DNA of 64,000 nt. Source: Thecaphora thlaspeos (taxonomy: Eukaryota > Basidiomycota > Ustilaginomycetes > Urocystidales > Glomosporiaceae). Of the stretch, positions 51,174 to 61,081 are shown one piece after another. The stretch covers positions 1,302,001 to 1,366,000 of the forward strand of contig UWYS01000001.1 of assembly GCA_900291925.1 (NCBI GenBank). Reading direction: 5' to 3'. Position 1 is the stretch's first letter. Every line of letters starts with the position of its first letter. A program made the translations under genes and the position numbers. The notes below the pieces were generated by a model. It was not told where the DNA came from and did not search any database. It saw only the letters and a list, made by a program, of their open reading frames with translations.

Positions 51174-52472
51174 CTACGACGAGACGCGGATGACGACCTT
51201 GCCGACGTGAGCTTGGCTCTGGAGGTGGGCGTAGGCCTTGACGACATCCTGGAACTCAAAGACCTTGTCGACGACGGGCTCGATCTTGTGCAGCTCAAAG
51301 ATGGCGTTCATGTGCTCGAACTGCTCGCGCGAGCCGACCAAGAGACCCCTCTGTTTGCGACAACATGACAAATCCAAGGGCCAAGAACGGTGGTCAGCGA
51401 TGGGAACTCCACCGAATGCCGAGGGAAAGCCGAGCTTAACCAGGATGATCTGGACAACTCACAAAGATGGCGCCCTTCTGGAGAGCGAGCAGGGGGACGT
51501 TTAGCGCTTCGCCCTCGAGCTTGGCGACGAATCCGATGGTGGAGATGACGGAGCCCTGCCTGATCGAGGCAAAGCTCTTTTCCAGCGTACCGGAACCGCC
51601 GACCTCGACGATGTGGTCGGCACCGACGCCATCGGTGACCTCGAGCACCTTCTTCTCCCAGTTGGGGTCGTTTTTGTAGTTGAACGTGTGGACGAGGTGT
51701 CGCGAGCCCTGCGGGATGAGGTCGAGGACCTTTTTCAGCTTGTCGTCCGACGACGACGTGATGACCGTCTTGGCACCGGCAGCGGTGGCGAGCTGGAGCG
51801 CAAACACCGAGACACCACCGGTACCTTGAGCGACGACCGTGTCGCCTGCGCGCAGCTGGTGCGAGGGGATGCCGTAGAGGGCGTTGTACGCCGTCACGGC
51901 GGCGCACGGCAGCGTCGCCGCCTGCTCGTAGGAGAGGTGCGACGGGATCCGGACGATGCCGTACTCCTCCAAGGCGACGTACTGCACCAGCATCCCGTCC
52001 ACACCGCCTCCGAGGACGGAAGTGAGCTGCTCGGCCTTGGCAGTGGAACCGCTGAGGTGCTTCTGCGTAAAGATTCCCATCACGCGGTCGCCGGCCTTCC
52101 ACTTCCCATCCGCCTTGACGCGGTCGCCGACTGCGACAATCTCACCCGCTCCATCACTGGTCGGGATCAGCTTTGAATTCTTGAGCTCGAGCGGGTAGTG
52201 TCCGCTTGCTGGTTTCGTGCAAAGGGGGCGGACGACGGGTCACGGGTCAGATATGGTATTAGTGCCAGAGCGCGCAAACATAGCTAGCGTGACGACGATC
52301 CGAGAGACGTACCGATGATCAAGTTGCGGAAGTTGAGCGAGACGGCGTGCACCTTGATGAGGACCTGAGTGGCGCTCGGCTTTGGGACCTGGACCTCGTT
52401 GAGCTTGAGCTGCTCGGCCGACTTCCTCTCAGCGGGAGATGGGAGGGTCCAGACTTGGTTCTTCGTAGACAT
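51174..52472 (-). CDS. NAD(P)-dependent zinc-less alcohol dehydrogenase/quinone reductase (MDR)
   Basis: Medium-chain dehydrogenase of the fungal NADPH:quinone/alcohol dehydrogenase group. Exons 52313-52472, 51463-52208 and 51174-51350 join in frame through GTACGT/CCAG and GTGAGT/ACAG introns to give 360 residues. The start MSTKNQVWTLPS is followed by the GroES-like LIKVHAVSLNFRNLIIASGHYPLELK and LIPTSDGAGEIVAVGDRV. The Rossmann part has TVVAQGTGGVSVFALQLATAAGAKTVITSSSDDKL, the GTGGVS nucleotide loop. DHIVEVGGSGTLEKSFASIRQGSVIS and RGLLVGSREQFEHM complete it. No zinc-binding Cys cluster is present. Substrate unknown. It is unrelated in sequence detail to the quinone reductase at 13.4 kb, so not a recent duplicate. 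Confidence 0.87.
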
Positions 52473-53231
52473 TGTGCAAGCTTCCGTGGTATCTAGCAAG
52501 GGTTTCTGACTATCGTTGTGGGACTGGGGATCGATGGCAGCAAGAGGGGTGGAAAGGGGAGCGCTCAGGATGGTCTGGAAGCGTGTGGCGCTCCTTCCCT
52601 TATATGTAGGCCCGACGAGGCCGCTGGCAGTAGTCTCTGTCGAGGTGTCCTCGCTACGGCCTCTTGTTGGACCTCATGTTGTCCATCGCATGCCTGTAGG
52701 TCGATGTTGCATCATCATGATCCTCGTTTACGTCGTTTCTTTGCGAGCGCTCAACGCCGAGGATTCCAGAGGTCATGCTTCCACTTACATATATCGCGTA
52801 TATACGACGGTGAGAGCCCTGCCTGCCTACCGAGCCCATCTCTGAATTATCGCTGTAATTTCCGACGACTTTCCGTCCCATATGTGGGATCCCGCCTCAT
52901 TGCACCTACTCAAACTCCACTCTGACTGAACACCGCGGAAAGGAGGCTCGTGACTTCTCGTCCCCGCGCCATGCCTAGCCGCAGCCCGAGATCGATGGAC
53001 AAAGGCCACCCCACACCGATCGCCGTCGAGAGAAATGGCCGCCAGGCCGAGACGTTCTGAGGTCGGATCTCCTCAGGCATCGTGAGCTACTCTGCAAGAA
53101 AGACGGTGTTGACGATGAGCGAACACAAACCGTGGTATGTAAAGCAACGACATGCGGGTATAATGACAGAAGGCAAGTCGACCGACAAAGCAGACCAACA
53201 ACCTGACTTTTTGACTTTCCTTCTGAACTCT
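52473..53231. other. Intergenic, MDR promoter / hydrolase 3' flank
   Basis: 759 nt without a supported gene. A TATATCGCGTATATA palindrome-like element lies at 52789-52804. It is a possible promoter or secondary-structure element, but it is more than 300 nt from the MDR start codon, so its role is uncertain. Confidence 0.35.
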
Positions 53232-54696
53232 CTAGATGCTCTCCCGCTCGCTCCACTCGTCCCCGTGCTCATGCTCGTCGTCCTCGTCGTCCTTCATCTC
53301 GTCGAACCCCACGGCGACTTTGGCGAAAGCGTCCCTGATCCTCCTGACCGTCAGGCGGTACGCTTCGTCCCTCATCTTGGCCGGCTCGCTACCTTGTGCG
53401 GCCATCTTGTCCCAGTTGTGACCCTGCCCCTTTGCCGTCCAGAGTGTCACGTCGCCGCGATATGCTCCCTCGGCCGTCGACGCTGCACCGTCCACTGTGG
53501 CGGTCTCTCTTTGGTCGGATGAAGGTTCCTCTCCTCCCACGCCGCTCCTCCTGTGAGTGAGGTTGCTCGTTCGTATCGTATTCAACGAAGCTTGCTGCAA
53601 TCGTTCGGCCAGTTGGGCACCTTCGCGAGCCAAAGAGTCCTTTTCGCAGCTGATGATCGTAACGCTGTCTGGGAACGAGCAGGGCGCCGCGTACAGAGGC
53701 GAGATGGCGGGATCCTTGCGGTCCGGTGCGATCTCGGCGGGGATGTAGCATTCGTACAGCATGTGCCGGAGCCAAGGCGGTAGCGCACCCCCCGCCGCGT
53801 GAGAGCCCGGTGCCAGCTGTGGTTTCTTCCAGGCTGACTCGGCCAGGTTCGTTCTGCGCAGTGAAGGCGGATCGTAGACGGTGGATGGCAACGGCTCGTA
53901 AACGGAATCGCCATGACGGTGCCAGTGAGGACGCACTTCCAGGGGAAAAGAGAAACACTTACGAAGGGTAGTAAGCGACGACAGCCTGGACGCCGCCGTT
54001 GGCCTCTTTCCTCGTACTGCCTACCAGGGCGAGGTTCCCGCCCGCGCTGAAGCCGGTCAAGGCGATCCTCCTGTCGTCCCACTCCCACTCGTTGTCGCCT
54101 CCACCGCCTACGCCGCTGGTCAGGCCGAACTTCTGCCTACACTTCCGACCGATCTTGGCGAACCTCCTGGCCCAAGCTATGGCGGCGTCCACGTCTTGGA
54201 CTGCTGCAGGCCAGGGGTGTTCGGGGGCGTGGCTGTAGTCCACGTCGATGACGACGGCGGGTAGCGAGTTGGCGAGGAAGGAGCAGAAGCCGGCGTCCTC
54301 GCCGTGAGCCTGGAAGCAGAAGCCGGAAGCATGGAAGTTGATGACGATCGGTAGCACGGTGTTGGGTGGCGGGGCGGCTAGGCCGATCTCGGAAGTGCGT
54401 GTCGGTAGGTAGATGTCGGCCTTGAGGAGACGCTGCTTCTCTGCCGCTGATGCTGGCGAATGCGACTTGACTGACGGAGCACCCGAGGCGGATCTCCGGC
54501 TGCCACCGTTGGAGGGCGTCGAGAGGTGGCCCTTGTGCTTCGAATCGACACCACACTGCGATGCGTCCGAGGGCGAAGAGATGTAGGTGGTGGCGTCGGG
54601 CGCGGGCGGTGCGGCCTGCTTGGGCGTGAGCACCTTCTGCGCGATGGGGACGATCAGCCGGAACAGCTTGATGCCGGCCACGTTGAGGTAGTGCAT
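53232..54696 (-). CDS. Alpha/beta hydrolase (lipase/esterase, hormone-sensitive-lipase type)
   Basis: Two exons (53963-54696, 53232-53853) separated by a 109-nt intron (GTAAGT...TGCGCAG) encode 451 residues from ATG 54696 (MHYLNVAG). The intron removes a stretch that otherwise appears as a frame clash, and the join reads AVVAYYPSTNLAES. The nucleophile elbow is TGFSAGGNLAL; the acid is probably in SCEKDSLAREG and the catalytic His in GQGHNWDKM, completing the triad. The oxyanion region, normally HGGG in this family, reads HASGFC, and DYSHAPEHPWPAAVQDV follows as in other GDXG-type hydrolases. N-terminal hydrophobic LNVAGIKLFRLIVPIAQKVL may be a membrane anchor. There is a Ser-rich insertion before the core. 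The C terminus is strongly acidic/His-rich. Upstream sequence contains an open Ala/Leu-rich frame with a CAG repeat, and an extra 5' exon is possible. Substrate unknown. Confidence 0.8.
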
Positions 54697-55764
54697 GGTT
54701 GGCAGCCGTTGAGATAGACAGGGTAAACGCCGGAGCAGGTGCCCGGATGATCTGGCCACGTATGGCGTCGTTGATCGGTTGGTTAGATGGCTGAGCCGAG
54801 CGCGTGAAGACTCTGGCCAAGCAGCGGATGTCAGAGCTCTGCTTGCCTCGAGGAGGTTGGATGATGTTGAAGACAAGGCAAGCTCGGCGGCAGCAGCAGC
54901 AGCAGCAGCAGTAGTCCGACGACGACCAAGAGCAAGGCCGAGTTGATCGGCCTACAGAGAGTGTGGGATGTCAGCTTCTTAGCTCGAGGAAGAGGGGTCT
55001 GATGAGGGCAGCAGCAAGTCAGAGTCAAGTCAAGGATTGACTTGCCGGGCGGGATCTGAACATCAGTGCGCCCCCACCTTCTAAGTCCCGACCAGCCCAG
55101 CCCAGCCCCACCTGGCGGAGCGGTGACACGTCAGCAAGGTTCAGTGTGTCAGGATGGATGGGATTCAAAAGGAAGGAGGAGGAAGGTTGCGAGCTACATA
55201 TATAGGCCATCTACCCGGCCAGCTGGCGCAGCGCTCGAGAGCTGACGAAAGGTGACGTCGCCTCGAGTGATCGCGAGTGATCGCGAGTGATCGCGAGTGA
55301 TCGCTACTTTGCCGGCCGGGTGAAACGGCAACACAAGTCAGGCTAGAGGGCTGCCTACGTCTGACCACTCCACTACGCTCGTGATTCCTACTCTACTTCT
55401 CCATCGAACCTAAGCCAGGCGCAAAAGGCCGTCCTTTTCTTCTGTGCAGCTGCCTGGGCCGCAGCCGGTTGCCGATCCTGCATAAACTGCGGAGCAAGCA
55501 AGCGAAAGCAGAGAACCAATTCCCGACCCTTTGATGACGTCCAGACCTCGCGCCCTCTCTCGCTCTCACAGCACCTCGTCGTCCGCACAATCAAGAACAA
55601 TTATCACGCTGGCGGCGGCTCCGACGTACGTTTGTCCTACATCCGAGGTGGCTACCACCTCTACGTCTCCGGCGAGCACGACTTTCTTTACGACTCAAGC
55701 ACCCCGGCTGTTTTACACTAAACACTTCCCTTGACAGCGTCCGTCGCCCGTCACGCGTCGCTCC
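54697..55764. other. Intergenic with CAG-type and 10-bp repeats
   Basis: Holds (GCA)n at 54890-54911, a 10-bp repeat at 55265-55304 and no supported gene. The open frames around 54831-55028 encode a Leu-rich stretch created by the trinucleotide repeat. They could be a missed first exon of the hydrolase but give no clear join. Confidence 0.4.
55265..55304. repeat. Four-copy 10-bp tandem repeat
   Basis: Four perfect copies of GAGTGATCGC. Each copy junction recreates GATCGCGAGTGATC, which has partial dyad symmetry around CGCG. It lies between the hydrolase 5' region and the MAPEG 3' end. Confidence 0.92.
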
Positions 55765-56495
55765 TCAGCCTCGGCGGTTGATGGCGTTGTGCGACATGAT
55801 CCAGATGCGGAAGATGTAGATGATGCCCACTTGGAAGACGAGCGTGCGCAGGAACGACTTGGCGTACGACTTGGTGTGCAGGTAGAGCACCGTGTAGATC
55901 GCCCTCGAGATCAGCCAGACGGCGACGAAGCGGTTCAGTTCGGCCGTCGCGAGCTGCGCGTAGTTGCCCACCGCCTGTCCGTGACGGCCTCCAATCATCG
56001 ACGCAGAGAGGATGTATGTAGAGAAGTGGTCAACGACCCCTTTTTCCTCTTCTCGGCAGAGCGGCCGTGGAAGCGAGCGATCCGAACTCACAATGGTGGC
56101 AGCAAACAGGTAGGCATTCTCGAAAGCATTGGCCTGCGCAGATTGGCCACGCAGGATAGTCTGCTCGCAGGGCGTAAGCTTCTTGCCCATGGCAGCCTTG
56201 GTGCTCAGCTGCATCACCCAAGATCGCGGGTTCACGTTGCTCCATCCTCCCTGCACCTTGTTGATCTCGGCCAAGGCGATCGTGTACCAGTGCGCTGCAG
56301 CAGGGAATATCCGGTGGGGCTTGTTTGGATTAGCAAAACACTGAGCCAGTCAAGGAGAAGCCGGTATGGCCCTCCGGCAAAGCTCAGGTTGCAGAGGGAG
56401 GAGAGTAACTCACGAAGAGCGGCCAGAGCCAGAGCGGCGGGAAGACCAAGGAACGAATAGTTGGTCGCTTTCTCCGAAAACAGGTCGAGCGGCAT
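55765..56495 (-). CDS. MAPEG-family membrane protein
   Basis: Small membrane protein of the MAPEG superfamily (membrane-associated eicosanoid/glutathione metabolism). Members are trimeric four-helix proteins; some have glutathione transferase or peroxidase activity. Exons 56414-56495, 56092-56294 and 55765-55974 encode 164 residues. TM1 is YSFLGLPAALALAAL, which reads straight into PHWYTIALAEINKV across intron 1. Then NPRSWVMQLSTKAAMGKKLTPCEQTILRGQSAQANAFENAYLFAATI carries the conserved RGQxAQxNxxENxxxF core with the Arg and Asn/Glu of the family. AVGNYAQLATAELNRFVAVWLISRAIYTVLYLHT supplies the last helices. Length is normal for the family. The particular substrate is not deducible. Confidence 0.88.
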
Positions 56496-56966
56496 GTTGG
56501 GCAACGGTGATGCAAGATTCGTGCGACAGGCCGAGGAAAGAAAGAGCAGCGGGATGTGCGGGCAAGATGGTGGAAGTCGGAAAGCTTTCTGCTGGAGGAA
56601 ACACAGGCCCTTATGTACGGGCAGTTGTCAGAGCGGCGTGACTGGCAGATTGTAGATGGATGGATGCAAGGTGGAGGAGTCTCTCCCTCCCTCTCTCCTC
56701 TTCCCTCGCATCTTCTCCTGTCGGGAACAGGACGGATCCGTATATACTTCACCCGGCACTATGCTCGGCGCGTGAAAGGAACAGAGATGCCGCTGACGAG
56801 TTCATCCGCTGTCGAGACCATGTCACGCCCACCACAACCCACGGCTCCCGCCAGACAGGTGATCATATCCGGGGATCTAACCAGGTACAAAAGCAGACGC
56901 AAACGAGAAAATATGTAGCTAGGCTACAGTACAGGGCTCCAAGGAAGTCTAGCATCGTGGTGCCTT
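56496..56966. other. Intergenic, MAPEG promoter / acyl-CoA synthetase 3' flank
   Basis: 471 nt between two minus-strand genes. No further gene or clear motif recognised. Confidence 0.4.
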
Positions 56967-58870
56967 TCACAGCTTAGAGGCGAACCGGGCACGCAGCACA
57001 ATCTTCTGCACCTCTGCGCACAGGCGTCGAGGAAAGGCAAAGGCGAGAAAGGGAAAGGTGACACCGTCAGTTGTGACCTTCTTCGACTGCCTCCTTCGCC
57101 TCTTCTCGAACGCGGAGCCTCTCGATCGCGATACTCACTTCCGGTGCTAGTCTTTGGCAGCTCGTCAACGACATCGAACCACTCTGGCACCGCGAATCCG
57201 TTCATCCTACCCTTGCAGTGCTTCTTGAGGTCGGCGACAAGCGCACCGTGCTCCTTGGACCCCTTCTGCTGCGCCTTGGCGTGCTTCTTGGCCCCTTCGA
57301 CGTTGAGCACAATGTAGGCCTGGCCCCGCTCACCCCACTTTTCGTGCGGCCGCGCAACGACGCAGCACTCCAGGATGTCGGGGTGCGCCGCCAGCTCCTG
57401 CTCCACGGCCAGCGACGAGATGTTTTCGCCGCCAGAGATGATGATGTCCTTGCCGCGGTCCATGATCTGGATCTCGCCGCCCAGGTGCCGGACGGCAATG
57501 TCGCCGAGATGGAGCCAGCCGTTGATGACGACCTTGTCGGTCGCCGCCTTGTCATTGTAGTAACCCTGCATCGCAATGTTGCCGCGCATCACGATCTCGC
57601 CCGCCTCCTTGCCGTCCTGGGCGACGTCGACCAGCTCCGAGTGCTCGGGCCTCTTGGGATCGACGGGTCGGACGACACGACACTCGTCGGCCACCAGAAA
57701 AGAGTGGCCCTGGCGCACCATCAGCCTGGCGCGCTCGTCGATGTCGAGGTCGACCCAGTGCGGTTCGGCGTAACGCCGCGTGAAGGGCCCGTACGTCTCG
57801 GTGGCTCCATACACGTGGACTGGATGAAGGTTGAGTGATTCCATCTTGGCGAGCAGCGCAGCAGTGGGCGCCGAGGCGGCGACGCTGACCTTGACGGTGC
57901 GATCGAGCTTCCTGGCCTTCGGGTGGTTGGTGATGCCGATCTGAACGGTGGGTGCGCCTGTGTAGTGAGTGACGCCGTGGTTGAGGAGCGCGTCCCAGAT
58001 GACGTCGTTGTCGACCTTGCGAATGGTGACGTGGGTCGCCATGGCGCAGGTGACGCCCCACGGGTAGGTCCATCCGCAGGCATGGAACATGGGGAGCACC
58101 CAGAGGTAGACGGTGTCAGTGGCAAAATGTGCCTCGAACGCGCCAGCGATGGCGGCGAGGTAGCTTCCGCGGTGGGTGGTGATGACGCCCTTTGGCCTGC
58201 CCGTGGTGCCGCTGGTGTAGCAAAGCGCGCAGGGAAGATCCTCGCTTGACGGCGTCGTGATCAGCCGCCAGCCGGAGCGCGAGAGGCCGAGACCTTTCTG
58301 CCTCTGTGCGGCTTCGGCGGCCTGCCACGCTTGGAAGCCCTTGTCGAGGAAGGCCTCGTAGGCGTCGTTCGGGTCCTGTCCGCCAGAGTCGTTGGAGATG
58401 ATGACAGTGACGCCGCTTGGCAAGGAGCTGGGTACGAGGTGAGTTAGCTGGCTATCGACGAGGATGACAGAGGATCCCGAGTGGCCGAGGACGTATTCGA
58501 CCTCCTTTGGCGTGTTGCGCACGTTGATGGGAGTGATGATGCCGCCTGCGGCGAGGATGCCGTAGTGTGCGTCTGCGATGAGAGGTGCGTTGGGGCAGAT
58601 GACGGCGACGCGGTCGGCGTCCTTGAAGCCGGGGATCGATTGGAGAGCGAATGTGAGCGAGAGGACCCGTGCGGCCCACTGTGCGTAGGTAAAGTGGTAT
58701 CCGCGCTCCGGGTGGGATACGGCAAGCTTGTTGGGTGCGATCAGGGCGGCGCGGAGGAGGAACGAGACGGGCGTCAGCTCGGTGCGGTTGTGCGGCGAGC
58801 CTGGCGGGGGCGAGAGGTTGAGGGCAAAGTGGGCCGGAGGCTGCGACGACCTGGGCGGGGCGTAGGGCAT
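56967..58870 (-). CDS. Peroxisomal acyl-CoA synthetase (AMP-binding), PTS1
   Basis: ANL-superfamily adenylating enzyme activating a fatty or other carboxylic acid to its CoA thioester. Exon 1 (57139-58870, ATG 58870) and a small exon 2 (56967-57013) joined across GTGAGT...GCGCAG give 592 residues, and the join reads PKTSTGKVQKIVLRARFASKL. The C-terminal SKL is a perfect PTS1 signal, so the enzyme should be peroxisomal. It is visible only after the intron is removed. AMP-binding signatures: CYTSGTTGRPKGV (P-loop), HVYGATETYGPF, GWLHLGDIAV, the hinge DRGKDIIISGGENIS and the catalytic Lys in TSTGKVQK. A Lys/Gln-rich insert (KKHAKAQQKGSKEHG) is lineage-specific. It is divergent from an enoyl-CoA-hydratase gene, which suggests shared control of acyl-CoA catabolism. 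SidI-like siderophore ligases also belong here, so that role is possible. Confidence 0.9.
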
Positions 58871-59464
58871 GGCGGCGGCAGCTGTATGTGGCGGTGTTGT
58901 TTGTGGGTGGTGTTGGTGGTGGTGGGAATGCGAGGGCGGGAACGAGCAAGATGGAGGAGGGGTCGATGCCTAAGTAGTCGCTCGGCAGGCTGTTGAGGCA
59001 GCGTCAGCCTGGATTGGGATTCGATGTTGGGAGCGGTACCTCCAGCTAAACCACGAGCGAACTTCTGAGCGCGCGGCCAGATATAGAGGGAGAGATAGGA
59101 GGGACAGAGAGCTGTATGTAGCTAGGCCTTAGATGGACTCAAGCTGGGTCGCTTACCCCGCATTTAGTCGGGATTGCCTGTCCCGTGCGCACGGTCACTT
59201 GACCGGCCCACCTGGTCTGCGCGGTTCCGAGCGATTCGTCCCCGCCCCGGTCCTCGGTTCCCATTCCGCTGCCGGTCGCCGGTCTCGCTGCGAGCGTCAA
59301 AGCCGAAAAACAGAGGCTTCCTCGGGCACGGGCACGGACCCAACCCAACCCCGAGCCCGCTCTTTGCCCTTGTCCGCCTCCTCCTCCTCCTCCTCTTGCC
59401 CTTCCTTCTAGGTCAAAAAATCACCACCACCACCGCGTCATACCCTTCATTCAGCCGCAAAATA
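58871..59464. promoter_or_regulatory. Divergent promoter, acyl-CoA synthetase / AUH hydratase
   Basis: 594 nt between two start codons of acyl-CoA enzymes transcribed away from each other. A (CCT)n run at 59378-59395 lies just before the hydratase ATG. No oleate-response-like CGG-N-CCG pair is evident by eye, but I could not scan systematically. Confidence 0.4.
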
Positions 59465-60536
59465 ATGCTGCCTCTACGAGCCGCAGCCATCCGCGCGGCG
59501 CCGCGCCATCTCCTCCGCCAGACGACCAATTGCCGTCAAATACGATGCTACTCTCTCCCCACGGGCGAGCAGCAGCTCGTCGACCTCTCGCCTCTCTCTT
59601 CTCTGCACTCCAGCCTTTCCGACGCCTTGAAGGCAGACTCAAGATCGACGCAGCACGACTCGCACATCTCTGTGCTCACGCTCAACCGACCCGGCGCCAA
59701 GAATGCCATCTCGCGCGCCCTGGTCGATCGGCTCGAGGAGCACGTCGACTCTCTCTGCTCCTCTTCCGAGTCGCGCGTCGTCCTCGTCCGTTCTGTCGCA
59801 ACCGGGACATTTTGCGCCGGCGCCGACCTCAAGGAGCGTAAAGGGATGACCCAGCGCGAGGTCGACGCTTTCCTCCTCCAGCTCCGTCGCGTCTTTACCG
59901 GTATCTCGAAACTGCCCATGCCGGTGGTAGCGTGTCTCGACGGTCTCGCGATGGGTGGTGGGTTGGAGCTGGCCCTGTGCGCCGACATGAGGATCGCAGG
60001 GCCCGCAGCCTCGCGTCTCGGTCTGACAGAGACAAAGCTCGGCATCATCCCCGGCGCCGGCGGCACATCGAGGCTAGCCAGGCTCGTCGGCGTCGCAAGG
60101 GCAAAGGAACTCGTCTTCAGCGCTAGGCTCGTCGACGCAAACGAGGCGCAGCGAATCGGCTTCGTCGACGTCGTCGCGGAAAAGGGCCAGGCGCAACCCG
60201 GCCACGAGGCCTTCGAGAGGGGCGTAGTGATGGCAAGGTCTTTTGCAAAGAACGGTCGGTACTCTCCCTCCCTTTCTCCCATTCCCTCCCGTCGCCCAGC
60301 TCACCCCAACGCCGCGTTGACGATTGACAAATTTCACCCTCCTTCTCCTACCCTCCGCAGGTCCCCTCGCCGTACGCGCCGCCAAGCTCGCCATCGACAG
60401 GGGAAGCCAGATGGACCCAGAGACGGCCCTCGACTTTGAACGACAGTGCTACGAGCCCATACTCAAGACCGAAGACCGTCTAGAGGGCCTTCGCGCCTTT
60501 GCCGAAAAACGCGAGCCCGTCTACAAGGGCAGGTAG
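59465..60536 (+). CDS. Mitochondrial enoyl-CoA hydratase (AUH/methylglutaconyl-CoA hydratase type)
   Basis: Crotonase-fold enzyme most like AUH, the 3-methylglutaconyl-CoA hydratase of leucine breakdown. Exons 59465-60254 and 60361-60536 give 321 residues. The junction (AACG|GTCGGT...CGCAG|GTCCCC) uses a weak donor but is the only one that restores [16 protein letters not shown]. The N terminus ([19 protein letters not shown], then IRCYS) is a strong mitochondrial presequence. Core motifs: [28 protein letters not shown] (oxyanion loop), [21 protein letters not shown], and [20 protein letters not shown] with the catalytic Glu of the [15 protein letters not shown] signature. The ATG chosen follows a leader with no earlier in-frame ATG. 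Its neighbour is a divergent peroxisomal acyl-CoA synthetase. A Fer4/SidH-like siderophore hydratase is less likely because of the mitochondrial head. Confidence 0.9.
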
Positions 60537-60710
60537 AGCCCGTCTCTGCCCTCGCTTCTCCGCTCTTCGCTTCCTTTCAGTTCATTTGCCAAGTGACCAC
60601 ATACGCTGTGCAGCATCTCCTCGTTTGTTGGGGCGCCTCATGGGAGACATGCAATGGGAAGCCTTGCTTCGGATCGATTCAACGAGATGCGAGAGACAAT
60701 GCTGAGAGAC

Positions 60711-60752
<42 letters not shown>

Positions 60753-61081
60753 GAAAAAAAGACGTTGAGAAAAAGCGACAGAAACGTTGCAAATGGAAAG
60801 CTTGGTCGGACGGGACGGATCTTGCAATGAGCTGTATGTTGGACGATATTGGCTAACGGATCACAGAAAGACCGGATCAAAGGGGGGATGTCTAGTGCGT
60901 GCGAGGGTGGTGCGTCGAGGCCCCAGGCTGCGCCGAAAGCGGTGCGAGTCGATAGCACAAGCTCGTGTCGCGCGTGCGAGGGCCATTGTCCATGAAGGAG
61001 GAAGGTAGCCGCGGAGTCGGGCCGGGCCCCAAGATAGGTGCTGTAGGCAGCTCGATCGTCGATCAGTGGTAACGACGATCT
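60537..61081. other. Convergent 3' region with long poly(A) tract
   Basis: Between the hydratase stop (+) and the phosphodiesterase stop (-). The main feature is the 35-A homopolymer listed separately. No gene. Confidence 0.45.
60712..60746. repeat. 35-nt poly(A) homopolymer
   Basis: An unbroken run of 35 A followed by an A/G-rich tail (GAGAAGAAAAAAAG). It lies 176 nt past the hydratase stop codon. It is unusual in such GC-rich DNA. There is no target-site duplication or coding sequence that would mark a retroposed copy. Confidence 0.95.

Noticed and set aside
53854..53962. Apparent frameshift in the alpha/beta hydrolase between YYPS and the C-terminal half
   Set aside because: A canonical 109-nt intron (GTAAGT to TGCGCAG) joins the two frames exactly, giving YYPSTNLAES; no lesion is needed.
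57003..57008. Acceptor at GTGCAG for the last exon of the acyl-CoA synthetase
   Set aside because: It leaves the wrong phase. The acceptor 8 nt upstream (GCGCAG at 57014-57016) restores TSTGKVQKIV and the SKL end.
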